Shown here: in pieces, positions 9,172-16,672 of the stretch
Layout: every line of letters begins with the position of its first letter
How positions within the stretch are numbered: the stretch's first letter is position 1
Source: Actinomycetota bacterium
GTDB taxonomy: Bacteria; Actinomycetota; Acidimicrobiia; Acidimicrobiales; Ilumatobacteraceae
DNA: 64,000 nt
Reading direction: 5' to 3'
Assembly: GCA_016870775.1 (NCBI GenBank)
Contig: VGAK01000001.1
Span: 124,001-188,000, forward strand
Made by a program: the position numbers and the translations under genes
The notes under the pieces: model-generated
The model's input: only the letters and a program-made list of their open reading frames with translations
Told to the model about the DNA's origin: nothing
The model's database searches: none

Positions 9172-10881
9172 TCACTCTCCGATCAATTCCTTGCGCAGGT
9201 CGCGCTTGACGAACTTGCCGTTCGCGTTCCGTGGCAACGGCTCGGTGCGGAACCAGATCCGCGAGGGGATCTTGTGCTTGGCGATGCTCTTGGCGAGGAA
9301 CTTGCGCAGCTCGTCCTCACCCACGGTCTTGCCGGGTTGGAGAACGACGGCGGCTGCGACCTCCTCCCCGAGGCGCTCATCGGGGATTCCGAAGACGGCC
9401 GCCTCGGCCACCGCATCGTGGTGGTAGATCGCGGTCTCCACCTCGCTGCAATAGACGTTCTCGCCACCCCGGATCACCATGTCCTTGGCGCGGTCCACCA
9501 GGTAGATGAAACCGTCGACATCGATGCGGGCGATGTCGCCTGTGTTCAGCCAGCCGTCCTTGATCGTCTCGGCGGTGGCCTCCGGGCGGTTGAGGTAGCC
9601 CTTGATGGTCACTCCCCCGCGCACGCAGAGCACGCCCACGGTGTCGGGCCCGGGCGGAAGGTCGTTGCCATCCTCGTCGACGAGCTTGCCCTCGAGTGTC
9701 GGCACGAGCGGGCCGCACGACTCGGGCTTGGCGATGAAGAACCGCGCTCCGTTCGCAGTGATGATGCCGTGGGTCTCGGTCATGCCGTACCCGGTGGAGG
9801 GCGCACCGTTCTTGAGCGCACCTGCGATCTTGTGCACGAGGTCGGGCTGGAGCGCGGCTCCACCACCGCCCATTCCCTGCAGCGACGACGTGTCGCGCGT
9901 CGCCCAGTCGGGGTGCAGGAGCAACTCGCGACTCATCGTCGGAACGCCCGAGAAGTTCGTGACGCGCTCGCGCTCGATCAACTCGAGTGCGCGACCCGGG
10001 TCCCACTTGTACATCAGAACGAACTTGGCACCCGATGCGGTCGCTGGGTGCAGGAGACAGTTGCACGCGGTGACATGGAACAGTGGCGTCGGTGCCATGA
10101 AGACCGGCGGCAACGCGGCCGGCACTTCCTTTGGCGGCTCGACATCACCAGCGGCGATCGCTTTCTGCTCTGCCATCGTCATTGCCGTCGTCATCGCGAC
10201 GAGATTCAAGACGTTCGTCACCGAGCCGCGGTTGGTCAGCTGTGCTCCCTTCGGGAACCCCGTGGTTCCGGAGGTGTAGAAGATCGTCGCATCATCGTCG
10301 GGATCGATGTCGACGGCGGGGAGCGCGCCGGGGTCGTCGGTGGCCATCACCTGTTGCCACGAGGTGCCTCCGGCAGGCACCCGGTCGCTCCGGACAGCGA
10401 TCACGTGCATGTCCGGGCGCGGGTCGAGTTGTGCGAGGCGCTCGAGGCGCTCATCGTCGCCGATGAAAGCGGTCGGCACCGAGTCATTGAGTGCGTACTC
10501 CATCTCGGGTGCTGTCCACCATGCGTTCATTCCGACGACCGCCGCACCCATCGACACGACCGCCCAGTAACCCACCACCCACTCGGGGTAGTTGCGCATC
10601 GCGAGCGCAACCCTGTCGTGGCGCTTGACACCGTTCGCGGACAGGTGTGCGACGAGCTTGCGCACCTGTGCGTGCACCTCGGCGTAGGTGTAGCGCTCGT
10701 CCTCGTAGACCAGGTAGTCATTGTCGCCGTGGGCGGCGGCGAGCTCCCAGAAGAAACGCATGTGCGGTGGTGCGGCGGCAAAGACCCTGGTGGGTGCTCC
10801 ACGCAGTTCAATCGTCATGACGGCCAGGGGCGAGCCCTCGGCCTCGAGTTCACGCCGGGCGGCCAGGTAGTGCTCGATCAT
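9172..10881 (-). CDS. Class I adenylate-forming acyl-CoA ligase
   Basis: 569 aa when started at MIEHYLAARREL (ATG 10881) instead of the tracked start 81 bp upstream, which would overlap the upstream divergent promoter region. ATP/AMP motifs are clear: the P-loop YTSGTTGFPKGAQ, GYGMTETHG, GWLNTGDIA, and the C-terminal hinge and Lys domain (DRAKDMVIRGGENVYCSEVE, then RNANGKFVKRDL). It would activate a fatty or aromatic acid to its CoA ester. The specificity is unknown. An AATGAT hexamer stands 6 nt before the ATG, fitting the leaderless pattern seen across the window. Confidence 0.9.
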   Translation of the reverse strand: MIEHYLAARRELEAEGSPLAVMTIELRGAPTRVFAAAPPHMRFFWELAAAHGDNDYLVYEDERYTYAEVHAQVRKLVAHLSANGVKRHDRVALAMRNYPEWVVGYWAVVSMGAAVVGMNAWWTAPEMEYALNDSVPTAFIGDDERLERLAQLDPRPDMHVIAVRSDRVPAGGTSWQQVMATDDPGALPAVDIDPDDDATIFYTSGTTGFPKGAQLTNRGSVTNVLNLVAMTTAMTMAEQKAIAAGDVEPPKEVPAALPPVFMAPTPLFHVTACNCLLHPATASGAKFVLMYKWDPGRALELIERERVTNFSGVPTMSRELLLHPDWATRDTSSLQGMGGGGAALQPDLVHKIAGALKNGAPSTGYGMTETHGIITANGARFFIAKPESCGPLVPTLEGKLVDEDGNDLPPGPDTVGVLCVRGGVTIKGYLNRPEATAETIKDGWLNTGDIARIDVDGFIYLVDRAKDMVIRGGENVYCSEVETAIYHHDAVAEAAVFGIPDERLGEEVAAAVVLQPGKTVGEDELRKFLAKSIAKHKIPSRIWFRTEPLPRNANGKFVKRDLRKELIGE

Positions 10882-10993
10882 GCCCCCATCATTGCGGGAC
10901 TCGGGGTTCAACCAACAATCAGAGGAGTCCACTGCGGCGACCGGAGATGACCGCACGGGCAACTATGGTCGCCGCCGAGAGCAGGAGGCTTCC

Positions 10994-11884
10994 GTGTCAT
11001 CCACCACCAGCACACCGGTCAGCGTCGTCACCGGGGCCAACTCGGGCATCGGCCGGGCGACGGCCATTCATCTCGCGACCGAGGGCCACCGGGTGTTCGG
11101 CACCGTCCGCTCGCTCGATAAGGCCGCCAAGTTGAACGCGATGGCCGAGGCTGCCGGGGCCGACATCGAACTAGTCGTGCTCGATGTCGCCGACGACGAC
11201 TCGGTCGAGCGCGGTTGGGCCGAGATCGTCGACCGTGCCGGTCGGGTGGACACCCTCGTCAACAACGCCGGCGTCGGCGGGAACGCAGTCACCGAGGAGT
11301 GCCCCGTTTCGTTGTACGCCGAGGTGATGAACGTGAACTTCTACGGTGCGGTGCGCCTCATCCAGCGGGTGCTGCCCCAGATGCGCGAGCGGCGCGGGGG
11401 CACGATCGTGAACATCTCGTCGGTGGTCGGTCGTGTCGCGGCCATCGCCCAGCAGCCGTATGTCACCTCGAAGTGGGCGCTCGAGGCAATGAGCGAGGGT
11501 CTCGCCCAGGAGGTCGCCCCGTTCGGCATCCGCGTGGCGATCGTGGAGCCGGGCATCACCAAGTCGGCGATCTTTGCCAAGAACATCGACGCTCCGAATC
11601 AGACCGGCGCGTACGACGCGCATTACCGGCGCCTCTTCCAGTTCTACGCGCGCGGCATCGCCGAGGCGACCGACCCGATGGAGGTCGCCCGCACGGTCCA
11701 TCACGCGATCACGACCTCTAACCCGGTGCTGCGGTACGCAGTCTCGTGGGGAGGACCCGAGATGGTGGCGAGGCGCCGCGCGATGACCGACGAGGAGTGG
11801 GTGGCAATGGGGGCCCACGCCGACGATGCCGACTACTACGGCGACTTCGAGCGACTGCTCGGGGTGGACATCAGTCCACAGTGA
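10994..11884 (+). CDS. SDR-family oxidoreductase
   Basis: 296 aa. The start is GTG 10994, set 7 nt after a textbook AGGAGG Shine-Dalgarno. The tracked ATG at 10880 is an artefact that overlaps the divergent ligase. Classical SDR motifs are TGANSGIG (NAD(P) binding), NNAG, the Ser in VNISSVVG, and YVTSK (YxxxK). The Arg after the glycine motif (TVRSLDK) favours NADP. The ligand side is variable and the substrate is not recognisable. It stands alone between the divergent ligase operon and the convergent mur genes. Confidence 0.88.
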   Translation: MSSTTSTPVSVVTGANSGIGRATAIHLATEGHRVFGTVRSLDKAAKLNAMAEAAGADIELVVLDVADDDSVERGWAEIVDRAGRVDTLVNNAGVGGNAVTEECPVSLYAEVMNVNFYGAVRLIQRVLPQMRERRGGTIVNISSVVGRVAAIAQQPYVTSKWALEAMSEGLAQEVAPFGIRVAIVEPGITKSAIFAKNIDAPNQTGAYDAHYRRLFQFYARGIAEATDPMEVARTVHHAITTSNPVLRYAVSWGGPEMVARRRAMTDEEWVAMGAHADDADYYGDFERLLGVDISPQ

Positions 11885-11917
11885 GCCAACCGGTGGCGCG
11901 ACGTGCGTCGACAGGCG

Positions 11918-13234
11918 TCAATGCGGCAGTGCGGCAATCGATGCCGCGTACACCCGACTGCGCGACTCCCAATCACCGAGTGCCTTGGGTGTCGGCGCAC
12001 CGGGGCTGAACGAGACCGTCATTCCCGGTCGGGCGAGCCCGTGTGCGGTGCGCACCGCAGCATCGATGTCGTGACCGCGAATGCGCACAATCGGAAGTGG
12101 TGCCACCGTCAGCACCCGCACGAGGGTCTCGTCGTCACCACCCATGAGCACGATCGCCTCGATGTTCGTCGCGGCAACGAGATCAGCGACCAGCGGGGAC
12201 AGATCGATCCCGCGATCCTCGCCGCCCATGAGCAGTATCAGCCCCTCCCCCGCGAACGACTCGAGTGCGGCAGCGACACCGGTGGGGTTGCTCGCGAGCA
12301 GGTCGTCGACCCATCTGACACCGTCCACCACCTCGACCACCCTCTGGCGCGACGGGAGTGCCTCGAAACCCACCACCGCGGCGGCCACGTGCGCGCTTCG
12401 CACACCGGCCGACCACGCCTCGGCTGCGTTCGCCGCGAGCAGAAGGTTGCGTCTCACATGGGCGGGCACCGATCCGGTGTCGACTGGCGCATCACCGTCC
12501 CGAACGGCGAGCACCCCATCGAGGCGCCACGGACCGTCCACGAACACATCCACGCCGAGCGCCGCGAGTCGATCGCGCCCCACGGAGGTGACCATCGCCC
12601 GCAGACCGGGATGCGCGAAAAGGTTCAATTTGTCCGCGTGGTAGCGCCCCACCGAGCCGTGCCACGACACGTGATCCTCGCCGAGCGCGGTGAGCACACC
12701 GACACACGGGGATGTGGCGCAGTCACTCGCCTGGTACGAGGACACCTCCACCACGGCCACCTCGGACCCCGCGGGAACCGCTGTGACCGGCACTCCGATG
12801 TTCCCGGCGAGGTGCACCCCGCGACCAGCCGCCGAGAGAATCCCCGCGATCAGCGATGTCGTCGTGCTCTTGCCCTTGGTGCCGGTGACACCGATGACGG
12901 TCTCGGGATCCCTCTCGGCGAGCCACAGAGAGAGCAGGCCCGATGAGCGAATCCCGGCGGCGCGCCACGCGGCGACCTCGGGGCGGTAGCGCGAGATGCC
13001 CGGCGACCGCACCACGAAACTGACGCCGGAGGAACCCACGTCGGCCGGACCGCGCACCTCGAGACCGTGTTCGGCGGCGAGACCCCGCGCGGCATCGTCG
13101 ATCTCGTCCACGACCAGGACGATGTCGCAGCCGAGTCGACGGAGCTCTCCGATCGCGGCTCGACCCTCGCGGCCGGCCCCCCACACTGCGACGCGCACGG
13201 CGGCCAGATCGGACAGACGCACGATCTCGTTCAC
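11918..13234 (-). CDS. murD2: MurD2: UDP-MurNAc-L-Ala:L-glutamate ligase
   Basis: 438-aa Mur ligase. The start is GTG 13234, overlapping the murL stop as GTGA; the tracked 500-aa version runs backwards through murL. It has a Rossmann-like N-domain (VAVWGAGREGRAA), the ATP loop TGTKGKSTT, VVEVSSYQ, DDLLASNPTG and MGGEDRG. In classical MurD the loop is usually TGTNGKT/TGSNGKST. The Lys version together with an adjacent epimerase is the signature of MurD2. MurD2 adds L-Glu, not D-Glu, to UDP-MurNAc-L-alanine in the cytoplasm, and MurL then inverts the residue (established in Xanthomonas). The coupled overlap with murL strongly supports the assignment. Confidence 0.85.
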   Translation of the reverse strand: MNEIVRLSDLAAVRVAVWGAGREGRAAIGELRRLGCDIVLVVDEIDDAARGLAAEHGLEVRGPADVGSSGVSFVVRSPGISRYRPEVAAWRAAGIRSSGLLSLWLAERDPETVIGVTGTKGKSTTTSLIAGILSAAGRGVHLAGNIGVPVTAVPAGSEVAVVEVSSYQASDCATSPCVGVLTALGEDHVSWHGSVGRYHADKLNLFAHPGLRAMVTSVGRDRLAALGVDVFVDGPWRLDGVLAVRDGDAPVDTGSVPAHVRRNLLLAANAAEAWSAGVRSAHVAAAVVGFEALPSRQRVVEVVDGVRWVDDLLASNPTGVAAALESFAGEGLILLMGGEDRGIDLSPLVADLVAATNIEAIVLMGGDDETLVRVLTVAPLPIVRIRGHDIDAAVRTAHGLARPGMTVSFSPGAPTPKALGDWESRSRVYAASIAALPH

Positions 13235-14526
13235 GCGAAGAAGCCCCCCATCGCCTCGCGGACCGCGGACGGCACGTGGTCCCCGAGCGCACCCTGAGAC
13301 ACCCGGTGCGCCGGGCCGGCGAGATGTGCGAGTCGTCGCACGACCTCGTGGTTGCTCCACGACGCCGAGGCCGTGAGCGTCCCGATGGCGGCACGCGCTT
13401 CTTCGACGGTCTGAACGCACTCGAAGGGCCTCCGTTCATCGTCCAGAAGGTCCGCGAATCCCCCGACCTGGGATGCATCGTCGAGCATGTCGACCCCGAG
13501 GATCGCCGTCAGCGCCGCCGGCGCCATGTGTGGGGCGAGCGAGAGCGTGATCGATCGGCACTTCGCGCAGTCACCACACCATCGCACCGATCGCCTCGAG
13601 CCGTCGCGCACCCCGACCCTGTTGCAGGAGACGAATTCCGGGTGGAGGGGCGCGCAACGCGCCGCGAAAACCCGTGCGATCTCGGCGTCGCTGCGGTCAC
13701 GGAGCGCAGAGACACAGGCAGCCGACGATCCGATGCCGTGCAGTGCCGCCACGAGCAGCATCTCGAAGGCGTGCGACTTGCTGTGCTGGTGGTTGATCGT
13801 GCGGCCCCCGACGGTGCGCGTGGGGATCGACGCCGAGGCCTCGTTCGCCATCACGACGACGGGTGAGCCGAGGAGTATCGCAGACACGGTCGAGGCGAGC
13901 ATCGTGATGGCGGTGATCGGGATGTGACCGTTCGGTGCGCCGGCCGCGTTCAACTCGAGAATCCCCGGGTCGATCGCCCGATCCACGACCACGAGGTTCG
14001 AGCCGAGGGTCGAGGCGACTCGTCGCGCGGCATCTGACCCGCCCACCGAGAGCAGGATCGGATCGAGTGGACGAAGTGCGGTCGCGACCACGCACGAGTC
14101 CCTCCCGCCGCCCACCGGGATCAACGGGCGACCCGGAGACTCACCGACCGGGATTGCGCTCCGTGCCCCGGGCCTGTGAGCCGTCCCGCCGAGCACGATC
14201 GGGTCGACGATTCCGCTGGTGTGGGCGAACTCGGCCATCCCCTCGCCGAATGCGGACTCCACGAGCGCGCGACCCTCTGATGTGAGGGCGATGTCGGGTG
14301 CTTCGACGATGCACGGCGCGAAAGCCTTCGCATAACTCACCGCCGCCACCATCGCCAGAAGATCCAGGACCGCGACCACCGGTTCCCCGACCTCGTCGGG
14401 GAACCGGAACGACTCGCGGAAAGTCCTTCCACCGGCGGTGCAAAGAAGGTCGACCTCGGCCCCGCGGGCGCGCCACCGCTCCACGACGAGGCGCGCGCGA
14501 CCGGGCGTGTTCGTCACCGTCGGCAC
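13231..14526 (-). CDS. murL: MurL: UDP-MurNAc-L-Ala-L-Glu epimerase
   Basis: 431 aa from GTG 14526 (the next GTG, at 14517, is possible). MurL enzymes (EC 5.1.1.23) epimerise the terminal L-Glu of UDP-MurNAc-L-Ala-L-Glu to D-Glu using ATP. Visible: a PP-loop-like ATP site VGGGRDSCVV, NHQHSKSHAFE, and the cysteine cluster WCGDCAKC near the C-terminus, all in the order seen in the Xanthomonas-type family. The length is as expected. It is followed by murD2 with a 4-bp GTGA overlap. A CATAGT hexamer ends 9 nt before the start. The product would normally be annotated hypothetical; the function rests on family resemblance plus the partner gene. Confidence 0.82.
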   Translation of the reverse strand: MPTVTNTPGRARLVVERWRARGAEVDLLCTAGGRTFRESFRFPDEVGEPVVAVLDLLAMVAAVSYAKAFAPCIVEAPDIALTSEGRALVESAFGEGMAEFAHTSGIVDPIVLGGTAHRPGARSAIPVGESPGRPLIPVGGGRDSCVVATALRPLDPILLSVGGSDAARRVASTLGSNLVVVDRAIDPGILELNAAGAPNGHIPITAITMLASTVSAILLGSPVVVMANEASASIPTRTVGGRTINHQHSKSHAFEMLLVAALHGIGSSAACVSALRDRSDAEIARVFAARCAPLHPEFVSCNRVGVRDGSRRSVRWCGDCAKCRSITLSLAPHMAPAALTAILGVDMLDDASQVGGFADLLDDERRPFECVQTVEEARAAIGTLTASASWSNHEVVRRLAHLAGPAHRVSQGALGDHVPSAVREAMGGFFA

Positions 14527-14618
14527 GTGATCGAGACTATGACACCGGCAGCGGATGGAGCCGGGCACCACCCGGCGATGCCCCGCGGGACATCTCGGAC
14601 CCGGCACTGGTCCGCCGT

Positions 14619-14624
14619 TAGCAT
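14619..14624 (+). promoter_or_regulatory. -10 element TAGCAT of kup
   Basis: TAGCAT ends 9 nt before the GTG start of kup. No clear -35 lies 17 bp upstream. The implied leader is about 2-3 nt, and no Shine-Dalgarno is present. Confidence 0.4.
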
Positions 14625-14633
14625 CGTTTTTCA

Positions 14634-16622
14634 GTGGGTTCCGACAACACCGTCAATGCCGAATCGATCGCTCTCGCGAAGGCGCGGGCCGAAGCCGCGG
14701 CCGCGGCGCTTGCGGCTCAATCCGCGGGTCAGGACGACTCGCACGGCCATGGACCTGTCTCGGGGATCAGCAACCTGGCTCTGACGCTCGGTGCGCTCGG
14801 CATCGTCTACGGCGATATCGGCACGAGCCCGCTGTACGCGCTGAAAGAAGCCTTCACGGAGGAGGGCCACGTCCTCACCGTGGACAGGATCAACGTCTTT
14901 GGCGTGTGCTCACTCGCGTTCTGGTCGCTCGTCATCATCATCTCGATCAAGTACCTGATGTTCGTGATGAAGGCCAACAACAAGGGGGAGGGTGGCATCC
15001 TCGCGCTCACGGTGCTCGTGATGCAGCGCAAGGACACCAAGAAGGTCCGTGGGGCGGGCGCTCTGATCTCGCTCGGGGTCTTCGGAACCGCGCTCCTGTA
15101 CGGAGACGGTGTGATCACCCCGGCGATATCGGTGCTCTCGGCCGTCGAGGGGCTCGAGGAGGTGTCTGCATCGTTCGCAGACTGGGTGGTGCCGATCGCC
15201 ATCGTCATCCTCGTGTTGCTGTTCGTGGTGCAGAGTCGTGGAACCGGCGCCGTCGGCAAGGTGTTCGGCCCGGTCATGCTGCTCTGGTTCACCGTGCTCG
15301 CCCTGCTCGGTCTCTCCAAGATCGCCACCGCCCCAGAGATCCTCCAGTCGGTCAACCCACTGCATGCGGTGCGCTTCTTCCGGCACGAGACGCAACACGC
15401 GTTCCTCTCGCTCGGGTCGATCTTCCTCGTCGTCACCGGTGGCGAGGCCCTGTACGCCGACATGGGCCACTTCGGCCGTCGCCCAATCGCCATGGGCTGG
15501 TACTCGATGGTGCTCCCCGCTCTCGTGCTCAACTACTGGGGCCAGGGTGCGTTCCTGATGAATAACCCCGGGGACATCGAGAGCGTCTTCTTTCGCATGG
15601 CCCCCGATGCCCTTCTCCTGCCGCTGGTGCTCCTGGCGACCATGGCAACGATCATCGCATCGCAGGCACTCATCTCGGGGGTGTTCTCCTTGACGCACCA
15701 GGCGGTGCAGCTCGACTACCTACCGCGCATCAAGATCCGCCACACATCGTCGCAGCACTTCGGGCAGATCTACGTGCCGCTCGTCAACTGGATCCTGATG
15801 GTGGCCTGCGTCGGACTCGTGCTCGGGTTCCGCTCGGCGAGCAACCTGGCCGCGGCCTACGGGATCGCAGTGACGATGACGATGGCGATCACCACATTGA
15901 TCTTCTACCGGGTGCTCACCGACCGATGGAATTGGAGCACACCGCGGGCACTCGCGGTGTGCGCACCGTTCATCATCATCGAGGCCGGATTCCTCGGCGC
16001 GAACATCGTCAAGATTCCCCACGGCGGCTGGTTCGCCCTCGCAGTCGGGGTGATCCTCATGGTGCAGATGCAGACCTGGCGACGCGGTCGCGCGCTTGTC
16101 GCGGCACGCATCCAGCGTGGCGAGCGACCGATCGAAGAGGTCCTCGATGGGACCGGCGAGGTGAAGCGGGTTCCGGGCACCGCAGTGTTCATGTTCAAGG
16201 ATCTCGGCAAGGCACCCCCGGCGCTCGTCAACAACCTGCGGCACAACAAGGTGCTGCACAAGTGCACCCTGCTGGTGTCGGTCGACACCGCCGGGGACCC
16301 CCGGGTCGCACCGCAGGACCGGACCGTGATCACGCGCGTCGAGCCCGGTGTGTTCCAGATCCAACTGGAGTTCGGCTTCATGGAGGAGCCCGACGTGCCG
16401 AGGGCCCTCGCTGCGATCGACCACGCGGGACTCGACTTCGACCCGGAGGACGTGACGTACTTCCTCGGCCACGAGTCGATCATCGCGGGCAAGGCACCGG
16501 GGATGAACCCGGCACAAGAATGGTTGTTCGTGTTCCTGAACCGAGGAGCCGACAGTGCGGCCCGCTTCTTCAACCTGCCGGCGGATCGCGTCTTCGAGGT
16601 CGGGACGCAGGTCGTCATCTGA
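14634..16622 (+). CDS. kup: Kup-type potassium uptake protein
   Basis: 662-aa K+/H+ symporter of the KUP/HAK family in the cytoplasmic membrane. An Ala-rich hydrophilic N-terminus precedes about 12 membrane helices. The family signature ALGIVYGDIGTSPLYALKE is at residues 51-70, followed by KANNKGEGG, LYGDGVITPAISVLS and GGEALYADMGHFG. A cytosolic C-terminal domain of about 140 residues follows residue 510. The start is GTG 14634. It stands alone, divergent from murL. No c-di-AMP riboswitch is visible in the 107-bp gap. Confidence 0.95.
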   Translation: MGSDNTVNAESIALAKARAEAAAAALAAQSAGQDDSHGHGPVSGISNLALTLGALGIVYGDIGTSPLYALKEAFTEEGHVLTVDRINVFGVCSLAFWSLVIIISIKYLMFVMKANNKGEGGILALTVLVMQRKDTKKVRGAGALISLGVFGTALLYGDGVITPAISVLSAVEGLEEVSASFADWVVPIAIVILVLLFVVQSRGTGAVGKVFGPVMLLWFTVLALLGLSKIATAPEILQSVNPLHAVRFFRHETQHAFLSLGSIFLVVTGGEALYADMGHFGRRPIAMGWYSMVLPALVLNYWGQGAFLMNNPGDIESVFFRMAPDALLLPLVLLATMATIIASQALISGVFSLTHQAVQLDYLPRIKIRHTSSQHFGQIYVPLVNWILMVACVGLVLGFRSASNLAAAYGIAVTMTMAITTLIFYRVLTDRWNWSTPRALAVCAPFIIIEAGFLGANIVKIPHGGWFALAVGVILMVQMQTWRRGRALVAARIQRGERPIEEVLDGTGEVKRVPGTAVFMFKDLGKAPPALVNNLRHNKVLHKCTLLVSVDTAGDPRVAPQDRTVITRVEPGVFQIQLEFGFMEEPDVPRALAAIDHAGLDFDPEDVTYFLGHESIIAGKAPGMNPAQEWLFVFLNRGADSAARFFNLPADRVFEVGTQVVI

Positions 16623-16639
16623 GCACTCCGGCGGCGATC

Positions 16640-16645
16640 TAGAGT
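16640..16645 (+). promoter_or_regulatory. -10 element TAGAGT upstream of the AceE-like gene
   Basis: TAGAGT lies 27 nt before the ATG at 16673. Unlike most starts here this gene also has a good Shine-Dalgarno, GGAGG at 16661-16665, 7 nt from the ATG. Confidence 0.35.
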
Positions 16646-16672
16646 CGGATCGCACGCACCGGAGGCTCGCCG

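Noticed and set aside
8311-10950. 879-aa plus-strand ORF in the track
   Set aside because: Antisense to TerC and the acyl-CoA ligase; its Arg/His/Asp-rich translation is the shadow of GC-rich codons, with no recognisable domain.
11918-13420. 500-aa version of the Mur ligase from the track
   Set aside because: The first 62 residues are in a shadow frame of murL; the GTGA junction at 13231-13234 gives the natural start.
14520-14640. c-di-AMP (ydaO) riboswitch before kup
   Set aside because: The gap is about 107 bp, shows no ydaO-like structure, and the -10 element lies 9 nt before the start codon.
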